A stretch of DNA of 64,000 bases from Enchytraeus crypticus (taxonomy: Eukaryota > Annelida > Clitellata > Enchytraeida > Enchytraeidae). The stretch lies in the NCBI GenBank assembly GCA_905160935.1, contig CAJHZI010000589.1, positions 735,001-799,000 of the forward strand, written 5' to 3'. The number at the start of each line of letters is the position of its first letter. The stretch's first letter is position 1. The position numbers and the translations under genes are program-made. Under the pieces are notes generated by a model that was not told the DNA's origin, did not search any database, and saw nothing but the letters and a program-made list of their open reading frames with translations. Positions 45,013-55,762 of this stretch are shown here, piece by piece.

Positions 45013-45106
45013 TTAGGTCCACCAGACATAATGGGACAGGTCTGTTCATTACAGAATTCGCAAACGACTCCGTAGATAACGTTAATTCTGTTGAAGAAGT
45101 CCACAA
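45013..45106 (-). CDS. MOB3: MOB3-type protein, exon with zinc-binding cysteines
   Basis: 94 bases between the acceptor TTTCAATTGCAG (AG at 45108-45107) and a perfect donor GTAAGT (45012-45007). The frame gives [20 protein letters not shown] and [11 protein letters not shown]. The cysteines of FCNEQTC are the zinc-ligand pair of the MOB fold. Human MOB3 proteins have almost the same peptide. MOB3 proteins are cytoplasmic adaptors of the Hippo/NDR kinase network; MOB3 members bind MST kinases rather than LATS/NDR (family knowledge). About 70 N-terminal residues are missing; I could not find their exon(s) up to 64000, so they probably lie beyond the right edge. Confidence 0.95.
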
Positions 45107-46224
45107 CTGCAATTGAAATCAACCATATCTACTTTGAGATTCAATAAAATATTCCTTATGCTATCTTGTTTATACCATTTACGTTCTGATTTGATGAAAA
45201 TTAATAGATATTAAATATTTGAATCTCTAAAAGCCTGACTTAATTTTTTACTTTTTTATTGCAGAATTTTGGAATTTTGAATACAAAAATTGACACTTAT
45301 GGACAAATTTATTAATAAATTCTTAAATAAAACTTAAATTAGATTTATTAAATAAATCTAATTCAATAAATCTTAAATAAAGGTTATATGACAAATTTAT
45401 TTAGAATAAAATTTATCAACTTTATGAATGATTGAACCTAAGGTTTATAGTTAGGGTTTCTCCTTTGGGGTCAGCGTTAGAGCTAAATTTATGTTTTAAA
45501 GGTTTAGAGCAAAGGCTAAAGTTAACGTTATTAATAACAGATTTCGTGAACAACAGTGGATTTTGCAGTCCTGCACGACAGATAACAGAAACAATAATAG
45601 AAAACCGTTAAGTGCTTAACTGTAACTCATGCAATAGCATTTTTACTGGCTCAATCTCTCGCTGTCACTCGTTCAGGTCGGACGTCTATGTATTATTGTT
45701 ATAGAGATGTGAGCTTGTTTTAAAGCATTTTTTAAACCGTTTTTTGTTTTAAAACAACGAAAAAAACACCAAAAAAATCATTATTCTAAAGAAAATTAAC
45801 AAACAACAATTGAGTCTCTTTTGTAGTTTTTATTGTATCTTTTGCAAACAACTAATTATCATTATAGAAATTAGAAAGCAGTACTAATAGAATATTTCAA
45901 AGTTATTGACTCATGAGTCATGATTCCTGAATCTGATTCCTAAATGTAGTCATTCAGTAAGTCTCAATTTCTCAAACATAATTTTCCGTTTTCTTTATCA
46001 GTTTTATCATGCCTCAGATTAGGACTCTGGCGTCCAAGGGAAGATGATGATGATGAGGTTTTATTAGCATTTGTTTGGCTTTTCAATATGCTTAAGTTTT
46101 TCTGAACAATTTTAAATTAGCATAGGGCTACAGGTTATTGCTAAGGTTTGCTGGTACATTTGGGCAACAAACTATAAAAGAAATACAATATTTATTATCC
46201 AGGAAAATGACTTTATGATTTACA
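45107..46224. other. MOB3 intron, unassigned
   Basis: AT-rich; no gene recognised. Short direct repeats (ATTTATTAAATAAATCTAAT-like) at about 45300-45400. Confidence 0.4.
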
Positions 46225-47065
46225 AATTATTATTTCTTTCAGAAACTATAGTTATTCATAAACTCTACTTATAAATCTAAACTTAAAATATAGGCCAACC
46301 AAAAAAAACCTTAGCAATAACATTGCACACTGCACTTTATTGTTGTTACATAAACTTAAGCATTAAATGCCAAAAAACCAAACAACAACCAAAAAACAAA
46401 ACAAAAAAACACCTTTACGAAACACCACCAAAAACATGTTTTTTCATCACTAGGCCTAGCAGATAATATTTTAATGATTGCATAGCGCAATTACTATATC
46501 ATCTTAATATCTTAATAAAGTATTACATATTTTATATATCATAATTGCTATTTCTTTAAGAAACTATAGTTATTCATAAACTCTATTTATAAGTCTAAAC
46601 CTAAAATATACTAAAAAGCCTTAGCAATAACATGTACCTAGGCACTAGGCCCAATGTTACCTAAAAGTTGTTATGGAAACTTCAGCGCTAAAAAACCAAA
46701 AAAAACAATAAAAAACTAAAATTATATTTTAAAAACACAAAAAACAATTAAAAACCACAGCCAATAAATATGTTTTTCCATCACTAGGCCTAACAGATAA
46801 TAATTTAATGATTGCATAATGCAATTATTATTTCATCTTAATATATTATTACATATTTTATGTAATAATTGTTACTTCTTTAAGAAACTATAGTTATTCA
46901 TGAACTATTTATAAATATAAACATAAGATATACCTTAAACCTTAGCAATAACACGTAGTTAGGCACTATGGTACTTTAAAGTTTTTACAGACACTTGAGC
47001 GTTAAAAAAACATCAACAAAAAAATTTTAAAAAGCACGGCCAAAAAACCATCTTTTTTCATCACT
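46225..47065 (+). repeat. Tandem array, about three 320-bp monomers, upstream of LINE D ORF1
   Basis: Monomers start at about 46237, 46553 and 46878 with AGAAACTATAGTTATTCATA. Each has a CCTTAGCAATAACA block, an A/C-rich stretch (CCAAAAAACCAAACAACAAC) and TTTTTTCATCACTAGGCCTA. Spacing is 316 and 325 bp. The last monomer ends 80 bases before the LINE D ORF1 start codon. Confidence 0.85.
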
Positions 47066-47144
47066 GATTGTACTTGTATATAATCTACCTATTACTACCG
47101 AGTAACCGAGGAAGCTAACTTGTATCGAAATCTCAATAAACAAC

Positions 47145-48105
47145 ATGGCTGACGCCATAACACGAGAAATAGTTAAATCTGAACTTTTGTGCTATATACA
47201 AAACGAACTATCCACTAGCAATAGAGCTTTAGTAACTATGAACATAGTTAACTTCTACAATGTGGAGTATATTTCGAATGCCAAAACCACTCTCTTCAAA
47301 TATTCAGAATCTTTCCGTTCGACACAGATCGTCCAACCCAATCTCGTCAATCGAAAATCTGGCGCTTAAAAAAAGAAAAGAGATGTGAGCGATATCCTCG
47401 ACCTCTGGGAAGAGCTATTGAATCTAAAAACTCCCTTTCCTACATTCTATGCTGTTACCCTGAGTGCTCTACAGCCTGTCCAGAACTTCTAATCCCAGCT
47501 CAGACCTCAATCCACTAGATATGACGGCAATACTATCTCTCCCTCTCTTAGTGCACTGCCTACTGGCAGGTGCATGGTATATAACGCCTCCACTCATCTC
47601 TGTCGTCCGTTTTCCTCTTCATTTTCACATATGCGTGTGCAAATGAAGAGGAAAGTGGAAGACAGAGAAGTTTGGAGCGTTATATACCATCCACCTACCA
47701 GTAGGCAGTGCACAAAGAGAGGGAGAGAGAGTATTGCCGGCAATACTATCTGAAATTAAAGCTCAGTAAAGTCTAATGGATACAAAATTCTAAAGAAAGT
47801 TAGGAGAACTATCTATTGAATTACACAAGAAAACATACGATCTACGAGATCTACATGATCGCGAGCGCTCATCATTCTGCTCTCACATCTCAATCACTTC
47901 TATCACATCCTCCTCCTCGTTTCGTTCAGAATACTTCTCCATCTACAGTCAATTCAAGAATGACTCGACACTCTTGTGAACAAACTACATCACACTCTGA
48001 CCAAACTACGTCATGAGCAGACATAGCGTCTGTTCCGTTCCTAACTCAACTGGCCCCAGCAAGAGTTCTGGAAACGACGATTATATTCTTGCTAGTCATC
48101 AAAAG
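47145..48105 (+). mobile_element. LINE D ORF1, first copy (D1)
   Basis: Opens with MADAITREIVKSELLCYIQN at 47145 and continues with a coiled-coil-like stretch. It is interrupted by a fold-back insertion (47539-47737) and resumes with IELHKKTYDLRDLHDRERSS. Ser-rich linker text follows, to GNDDYI at about 48073. The 3' side is replaced by LINE A at 48106. ORF1 of such elements binds element RNA. Confidence 0.7.
47539..47737. mobile_element. Fold-back LINE A insertion with 14-bp target duplication
   Basis: Two LINE A 3' ends face outward (CTTAGTGCACTGCCTACTGG and CCAGTAGGCAGTGCACAAAG) and join in the middle near 47630-47645. CGGCAATACTATCT is duplicated at 47525-47538 and 47738-47751. The arms are about 85 bp. 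Confidence 0.85.
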
Positions 48106-49388
48106 TGATGATATAGAGTGTTCGGATTACAAAACAATCAGTTTAATACCTCATACATCGAAGATCTTATTAAAGATAGTAAATAACCCCATTCAGTCGA
48201 AAGCAGAGATGATACTGAATAAGACACAATTTGGTTTTAGGAAAGGATGCGACTCAAGAGAAGCAATAGAGGTTATGCAAGTTCTTTGTGAAAGAAGCTT
48301 AGAATAAGGAAATGACGTTTTTGTATGCGTTGTAGACTTTGAGAAGGCCCTTGACAGGATTTATTGGATAACGATGATGAATATCTTTAAAAGAATAGGA
48401 ACTGGTGGAGAGATAGAGGACTAATTTTAAACTTGTACATGAATCAAAGAGCAGTAATCAAAATCCAACAAGATTACTCAGCAGAGGGTGAAATATGACG
48501 TGGAGTAAGGCAAGGTTGTAGCATTTCGCCGCTGCTATTTAACATTTACGCATAGGCAATGTTGGAGGAAGCCATGACACGGAAGAAGGAATAACAGTAG
48601 GAGGAAAATTGTTACAAGATGTACGATTTGTAGATGACCAAGGAATGGTAGCGGACAGCGAGATTGGACTGCAGAAGTTAATGGATAGGCTGAATGATAA
48701 GGCATTGAGATATGGCATGAAGATTAATGACCAAGGTTATGAGAGAGTCCAATAATTAAGATGAAGTTAACATTGCAATAAATGGTACGAAATTGGAACA
48801 GGTAAGGAGTTTCAAATCTTTAGGTCATACTATAACCGTTGACGGGAAATGTGAGACGGAAACATGCCGTAGGATTGCACCAGCAAAAGCGGCCTTTGGT
48901 AATAGAAAAAAAACTATTAACAAAAAGTCTAAAGAAAGACACAAAGATAAAGATCGTGAAAACTCTGGCTTGGACCACACCATTGTATGGATGTGAAACA
49001 TGGACCTTAAGGAAGGAAGACATTAGGAAACTGGAGACATAGGAAACATAGATTTTGAGGAGAATGGAGAGGATTAGCTGGACTCAAAAGGTCACAAATG
49101 AGTAAGTTGTGGAGAGAGTTGGCACAAATAGACAGTTGATAATGATTATTAAGAAATAGGAAGAAGAGTTGGATAGGACACATTCTAAGGGGGAAGGTCT
49201 CTTAATAGAGGTCATAGAAGGTAGAATAGAAGAAAAAAGAGGCAGAGGGAGGCCGAGATTAGGTATGTTAGATGATTTAAAGACCCACTCTTATGTGGAA
49301 ATGAAGAGAAAGGCGGAAGACAGAGAAGTGTGGAGGCGTTATATACCATGGACCTGCCGGTAGGTAGTGCACTAAGAGAGAGAGAGAG
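48106..49388 (+). mobile_element. LINE A reverse transcriptase to 3' end
   Basis: Starts with CSDYKTISLIPHTSKILLKI, then NKTQFGFRKGCDSREAIEVM. DFEKALDRIYWITMMNI-like and FVDDQGM text follow, with RGRGRPRLGMLDDLKTHSYV near the end. The 3' hairpin CTGCCGGTAGGTAGTGCACT is at about 49352-49371, then (GA)n. Frameshifts throughout. Confidence 0.85.
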
Positions 49389-49640
49389 TCGTCGAAAAAC
49401 TGCGTCTCGACAAAGAGGTTGAACAGTAGTGGAGAAATGCAAAACCCTTGTCTACAAGACAAGGGTTTTGCATTTCACCACACCAACCCTGTCCTATTTC
49501 ACTCTCCTCAGTGAATGCTTGGTGGATTTTGTCTATTGCTTTCTGATTCAAGTTTAAATTTGAAGTTAAATCTATTTCTGTAGTCAACTCCAATCATTTT
49601 CAAGATCGATAACTTCATAACCCAGCCTAGTCTATCAGAA
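49388..49640 (-). mobile_element. LINE A' fragment (inverted twin of 31690-31890)
   Basis: The minus-strand frame MELTTEIDLTSNLNLNQKAI is the same as at 31695-31750. The 19-bp hairpin is conserved at 49434-49476. Confidence 0.85.
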
Positions 49641-50337
49641 ACAAGAAACTCATCATTCCGCTCTCATACCTCATTCACTTCTGACACATCCTCCTCCTTG
49701 TTTCACTCAGAATACTCCTCAATCTACAGTCAATTCTAGAATGACTCTACACTCTTCTTATCAAACAACATCACGCTCTGACCAAACTATGTCATAGGCA
49801 GACATAGCTTCCAACAATGTCTGCTCCGTTCCTAACTCATCAACTGGCCCCAGCAGCAGTTCAGTGAACGACGATTATATTCATGTTAGTCGTCAAAAAA
49901 TTGCTAAACTTCAGCCCCGTTTAGCTATCACTGGAAAGAAATTTATCGAAGAAACCAGTAAAGTGAAGGCCTTGCCGAAAAAATATCAATCAATCGATCA
50001 ATCAATAGGAGTTTAACGTCCGGTTCCTCGCCATATGGCATTGTCAGGGACGTCAAAATAAAAAAATATCAATATAAGAAAAAAAATATCAATATTTGCG
50101 GGCAGATTACACCTCGACACCTCAGCTGATGATATCAAGGATATGCTCTCAGATTGTAACATTCATGATATTTACTGTAGGAAACTCTTAGGTAAGGCTA
50201 AGGATGGCCGTGAATTTAAATCGAGTGCCTTTATCGTAAGCTGTGAAGAAAAGTATAAGGATCATCTGTTTAATGAAAATGCTTGGCCTGTTAATACCTC
50301 TGTAAGAGAGTGGCTATTCACTTAAAAATCGGCAAAG
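49640..50337 (+). mobile_element. LINE D ORF1 C-terminus, second copy (D2)
   Basis: The Ser/Thr-rich linker of D1 is repeated at 49647-49860 (CCTCCTCCTTGTTTCACTCA). Then come NDDYIHVSRQKIAKLQP, a LINE E end insertion at 49985-50062, and the terminal frame to 50325: LLGKAKDGREFKSSAFIVSC, KDHLFNENAWPVNTSVREW, stop. ORF2 follows after about 25 bases. Confidence 0.75.
49985..50062 (-). mobile_element. LINE E 3'-terminal fragment inserted in LINE D
   Basis: (TTGA)n-like tail plus TTTAACGTCCGGTTCCTCGC, ending GTCAGGGACGTC. AAAAAATATCAAT occurs on both sides (about 49978-49990 and 50083-50095), a likely target duplication. Confidence 0.8.
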
Positions 50338-51045
50338 TAATTTCTTAAATGGCTACCAACTTGTTGAACTATAATTTCCCTAATTTTTATAACGGTTCAT
50401 TGGATCACAATTGCATTAATAATTGTAAAATTGGCTATATTATTCACCAGAAAATGCCAATACTCTAATTGAAAATTTAAACTGCCATACACAAAACATT
50501 ATATCAGTTATTCACATGAATATTTGCAGTCTTAATTGTAATTACTTAAAATTACTCGATTTCTTATCGATATTTAACAAGGATTTGTATTTGATCATCT
50601 TATCTGAAATCTGGAGCACCAATATTAATCATTTCGATAATATTTTTCCTAATTACAATTTTACATACACTGTCCCCAATTTTCAAAAAGCAGAGGGAAT
50701 TGGTTTCCTGGTTAAAAAACTTATCCTTTAATATTATTGACTCATCTACTGATTCTAAGCATTTCAAACACTTAGCTGAGTTTATTACTGTAGAAGTTAT
50801 AATTAGTAACTGTAATTATCGTTTATTTCTTTTTTCATCGCCATCTTAGTTCCTGTTTAGTAACTGTAATTATCGTTTATTTCTTTTTTTATCGTCTTCC
50901 TAGTTCCTGTTTGCCAGAATTCACGAATTTATTTATTAACTATATTCATACCTGTAAACAGAAAAATAAGTCCCTCATTGTTGGTGATTGTAATGTTGAT
51001 CTTCAAAAATATGAATCTAATGTACATATTCAAACTATGTGAATG

Positions 51046-52317
51046 AATAAAAATAATAATAAAGGTTTAACGTCCGTTTCCTCATCCAAGGATGATGTCA
51101 GGGAAGTCCCCAACAGCACACATCACTACAGATCAATTCACAAAGACCAATCTGCGAAAGAAATGTGCTGAGGAGAAGTAAGGTCCTAAACGAAAGCCAG
51201 TCCGGTGATCAAAAAAGGTCAAGGTAGATTGATTATGTCTATGGTGGGAAAAGGTAAGTTTTAAGCTTGCTAGAGAATGTTGAAAGAGAAGAACAAGAGC
51301 AAAGATTAGCAGGTAGAGAGTTCCAGACTGTGGGTGCTGCGTAAGAAAAAGAATGTCTGCCCAATGACGTGAGAATATTTGGAACTGAGAGAAGATTGGC
51401 ATCGGTGGAGCGAAGTACACGTGAGGGGCGATAGGGAAGATGAATTTCAGATAAGTAAGAAGACTTGCCAAATCACAGAGTTTTGAAAGTTAATAGAGCT
51501 ATTTTATATTTTATGCGTTGATTAACAGGGAGCCAGTGAAGTCTGCAAAGTAGAGAAAGAGAGCGAAATTGAAGTCGAGAGGACTTACAAACAACACGTG
51601 CAAGAGAATTTTGGACGTGCTGCAAACGCTTGAGAGAAGAAGTAGGCAACCCATGTAATAATGAATTACAGTAGTCGAGCTTTGAATGAACTATAGAATT
51701 AGCAAGGATAGTTGCTGAATTTCTAGTTAGGGATGGGCGTATTTGCCTAATCTGACGAATCTGAAAGAAAGAAGCGCGACAAACAGAAGAGATAGGGGAT
51801 TTAAAGTCAAGGTTTTCATCAAATATGACTCCAAGGTTTTTGGCGGATCGAGAAGGTGAAAGAGTAAGATTCTGAATATTAACAGAGCTATAGGTAATTT
51901 TACTTCTTTGCAAAGGAGTGCCAATTAAAAGGTATTCAGTTTTGGAAGGATTAACAGCAAGACGGTTAGCACAAAACCAGGAATAAACCTTGTCTAGAAT
52001 GGATGAGAGATGAGCCAGTTTTTGATCAGAATCATGATTAGAAAAGGAAATATAGAGTTGTGTGTCGTCTGCATAGAAATGAAAATTTATGGAGGACTGA
52101 GCAAGCAGGTAGCTAAGAGGAGTGATATATAAAGAGAAGAGCAATGGACCTAACACTGAACCTTGAGGAACACCGCGTAGGAGGGGTAGTTCAGAAGAGC
52201 GATTTTGACCAATAACAACAGATTGTGTGCGACATGAGAGATATGATGTGAGAAGGGAAAAAGCAAAATCAGATATGCCAAAACAAGATTTAAACCTATT
52301 TATTAGGATGTGAGAAA
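51046..52317 (-). mobile_element. LINE E copy inserted in LINE D
   Basis: Minus-strand frame 51473-52156 is open for 227 codons: MLGPLLFSLYITPLSYLLAQ, FYADDTQLYISF with an intact YADD, WFCANRLAVNPSKTEYLLIG, LGVIFDENLDFKSPI and LHWLPVNQRIKYKIALLTF. The 3' end reads CTGACATCATCCTTGGATGA and GGAAACGGACGTTAAACC, then (ATT)n. The least decayed reverse transcriptase in the window. Confidence 0.9.
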
Positions 52318-52857
52318 TGTGCTGAGAAGTAAGGTCCTAAACGAAAGCCAGTCTGGTAATCAAAAATGGTCAGGGTAGATTGACTATGTCTATGGTGCGA
52401 AAATGGTAAGTCTTAAGCTTACTAGAGAATATCGAAAGAGAAAAACAAGAGCGAAGATTAGCAGGTAAAGAGTGCAAGATTGTGGGTGCAGCGTAGGAAA
52501 ATGAAAGTCTGCCCAATGATGTGAGAATATTTGGAACAGAGAGAAGATTAGCATCGGTGGAAAGGGAAAGAAAGTGCACGTGCGGGATGATTGGGAAGAA
52601 AAATTTCAGTAAGAAGGCTTGCCAAATAGCCGAGAGTTGAAAGCTGAAAGTTTTGAAAGTTAATAGAGCTATTGTATATTTTATGCGTTTATCAACAGGG
52701 AGCCTGAGAAGACTGCGAAGTAGAGAAAGAGAGCGAAATTGAAAGGACTTGCAAACAACACGTGCAAGAGAACTTTGGACATGCTGCAAACGATTGAGAT
52801 AAGAAATAGGCAACCCATGTAATAATGAATTATAGTAGTCGAGCTTTGAATTAGTCA
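52318..52857 (-). mobile_element. Second LINE E piece, same strand, directly adjacent
   Basis: The 162-codon frame 52370-52858 covers the C-terminal end (KLDYYNSLLHGLPISYLNRL ... SLPANLRSCFSLSIFSSKLK). It overlaps in content with 51180-51700, so it is a separate, older or duplicated copy. It lacks the terminal (ATT)n. Confidence 0.85.
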
Positions 52858-53045
52858 ATATGAATTTTATGTCTTTTATCAGCTTTTTTTATGTGCTTCC
52901 CACACATGGCATTAACAAATCTGCTAATTGTAGTATAATTGACCATTTGTTTGCAAACTCGGGCTATTCTGAAGGTAAACCAGATTCACTGAAGTCGTTA
53001 GCTGTACTTTGTGATATTACGGATCATTTTGCAATGCTGCAATTC

Positions 53046-53400
53046 TCTTTCTTAGTGCACAGCCTACTGGCAGGTCCATGGTATCTAACGCCTCCACTCT
53101 TTTCTGAAATCATCTAACATATCTAATCTCGGCCAGCCCCTGCCTCTTTTCCCTTCCATTCTACCTTCTATGACCTCCATTAAAAAGCTGGTAAAACTAA
53201 GGTTAACGTCAGTTTCCTCACTCGAAAGCGATGCCAGTGACGGGCGAGCCCAGGATTTGAACCCCGCACATACTGATCTACGGTCGAGTGTCTTACCGAC
53301 TTCGCCAATGGCTCCAGCCATTAATAGACTTTCCCACCTTAGAATGTGTCCTATCCAACTCTTGTTCCTATTTTTTAATACATTTCTTAATACATGCTGC
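53046..53400 (-). mobile_element. LINE A 3' end inserted in LINE D
   Basis: CTTAGTGCACAGCCTACTGG at 53051 and colinear LINE A to about 53400, interrupted by the SINE at 53184-53317. ATGCTGCAATT occurs on both sides (53034-53044 and 53393-53403), a likely target duplication. Confidence 0.82.
53184..53317 (-). mobile_element. tRNA-derived SINE inside LINE A
   Basis: Minus strand: GGCGAAGTCGGTAAGACACT (A-box region), GGGGTTCAAATCCTGGGCTC (B-box), GAGTGAGGAAACTGACGTTA and CCAGCTTTTT. CCATTAA flanks both sides (53177-53183, 53318-53324). Confidence 0.85.
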
Positions 53401-53893
53401 AATTATCACTGTTAAAAATAAAAGAATACCTTTCTCAAAAAGACCTTAGACTAGGATCTATAGCTCCTCAAATATCCTTAGTTTTCTAAACAATCTAAAA
53501 GACATTGATTTTTCTAAAGAGTGTAATTGTAACTGGGTGGATGAAAACATTACTAATATCTCTTAAGATGTTGTGTGAGTGTACCAACAAAAATTCCTGA
53601 AATTTGACGTCAACGTAAAACTTTTAAGGATATATGCTGGATAAACAATGAACTTAAAAACATATTTCCACCAAAATAAGTTATTTTTTAAATTCAAAAT
53701 GACAAATAGTGTTTCAGACAAAAATGCCTATAAATTATATTAAAAGATTCTTGACAAGAAACTAAAAATGAATCAAGATTCACATTTTAAAAGTGCTATG
53801 GGTATTAAATTTAACTCTATCAAGAATGTTTGGAAGTCTATTAATAGCATATGCAGTTATAAGAAAGGTGATAACATTGTCACCAATGTTATT

Positions 53894-54205
53894 GGGGCGG
53901 GATTTAGCGCAGTCGGTTAAGCTGCACGTCAGTTGAACGAAGTTAAGCTTCATCGCGTCGGTTAGTACTTTGTGGGCGTCAACCTTGTAAGACCGAGTGT
54001 TGACAGCTATGAAAGAAAACAAAAATCCCGAGGGTGTCGGAAGGTTATTCTTAAATCCGCGCCGGCTGCCATTGGAGCGCCAACAAACGGCAACGATTAC
54101 TAATAACCATGGAGGGGAATGCGGAATGGAGGAAATAATGAAAACTACAAAAACAGAAACCAAGAAAGGTAACCATGCAGCACATGCGGTATGTCATGTG
54201 TGTAA
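53894..54205 (+). mobile_element. 5S-like composite SINE, copy S3, inside LINE D
   Basis: GGGATTTAGCGCAGTCGGTT (A-box-like head), GTCGGTTAGTACTTTGTGGG, CTTGTAAGACCGAGTGTTGA (5S-like), the body with AATCCGCGCCGGCTGCCATT, and a terminal hairpin CACATG-CGGTATGT-CATGTG. Interrupts the LINE D linker. Confidence 0.82.
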
Positions 54206-54505
54206 CCATTCGAACAAAAAAAGAAAAAAAGCTATCAATCACATAAACTCTGTACAAGGTCCAGTTTATAACACTATTGAAATTGCTACTCGGTTCAATA
54301 ATTACTTCTTTGAAATAACACCCTTGCTTCTAAGATTATCTCACCTGTTAATGGGTATACATCATTTCTTCCTCCTTCCATAACAAAATCAATTTTTTTT
54401 TAAATCCTGCAACTGAAAACGAAGTATTAAATATTGTTTTGTCTCTGAAATCTACTAATTCTACTGGTAGTGATGGTGTAATAACAAAAATTCTTCAACT
54501 ATCTA

Positions 54506-55295
54506 TAGGGTGGTCCAGAGTAAATGAAACTACTTTGAAGACTAATAACTCTGACCATTTTTATCCAAAGTCTTACTTGAAGCATTAAATTAAAGACAAT
54601 TCTCTTTGCTATTAACTTGCTAAATATCTAAGAGGTACTATTACACATGTTTGAGAAATTATCATTAGTCGCCGATATGTCATTTTCAATTAAATTGCGT
54701 GAAAACTCAAAACCTAAAAATCAAGACTTTAAGATGATGCATTAGGCCTTAACAATTTCTAAAAGCGCATTGCAGTATCTGTCAATGTCCTAAATGAATT
54801 GAGAATTAATTGAAAAAATGATCAAAGTGTCCACCATGTGCCCGAATAAATGCATTCACCCGCTGGGACCACTGATCAATTGCCGAATCCATAGAAACAC
54901 GAGTTTCTGACTGATCTCAGCCCAACGGAGGACAATGGCTCGTTTCAAATGTTCAACGTCGTGAATTGGTTCATGATAGACTAATTGCTGAAGACAATAG
55001 TAAACGATCGAATAGTAAATCGGGTTCAAATCAGGGGGGGCTGTTAGGTGTCCAGTTCTACGATTCAATAAACCCTGGCAGGTTTACTTTCATACAGGCG
55101 ATCATATGACATGAAAATTACATATCGGCGACTAATGATAATTTCTCAAACATGTGTAATAGTATCTCTTTGATATTTAGCATGTTAATAGAAAAGAGAA
55201 TTGCCTTTAATTTAATGTATAAAGTAAGACGTTTGGATAAAAATTGTCAAAGTTATTAGCCTTCAAAGTAGCTTCATTTATTATGGACCATCCTG
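54506..55295 (-). mobile_element. Tc1/mariner-type element with long inverted repeats, inside LINE D
   Basis: TA target site. The two ends match over about 190 bp (TAGGGTGGTCCAGAGTAAAT and CAGGATGGTCCATAATAAAT). The interior encodes, on the minus strand, the C-terminal transposase piece PPDLNPIYYSIVYYCLQQLV and HDVEHLKRAIVLRWAEISQK. Only the last catalytic part remains, so it is a non-autonomous deletion derivative. Confidence 0.85.
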
Positions 55296-55762
55296 TATTA
55301 ACGTTTTAATTAATCCCTTAAGTCACATTATTAATCAATCCCTTCAACTTTGTGATTTTTCTTCTTCTTTTAAAATTGCCAAAGTTATTCCAACCCACAA
55401 AAAGGTGAAACCTGCAAAATTGATAATTACAGACCTATATCTTTAATAAGCAACCTTAGTAAAGCTGTTAGAAAAAATTATATATAATCGTATTTATAGC
55501 TTTATGTGTAAATATTATCTATTTCACCACATCAATAAGGCTTTCGTAAAGGTCACTGAACCTCTGAAGCAATCATTAACTCTATTAATTTGATAAATTT
55601 GGAAAATGGTTCTAATAATTAAATAATCTGGTTATTTTTTATCTAAGTAAGGCGTTCGATACTTAATCATAATATATTATTAGATAAATTAAATACATTG
55701 GAATTCGTGGTAGAGCCCTTAAACGGTTTAAGTCTTACCTCTCGGCTAGATCTAAATATACT

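Noticed and set aside
53997-54383. 128-codon open frame across the 5S-like SINE
   Set aside because: It spans the SINE and adjoining LINE D sequence, so it is a chance fusion; only its LINE D part has meaning.
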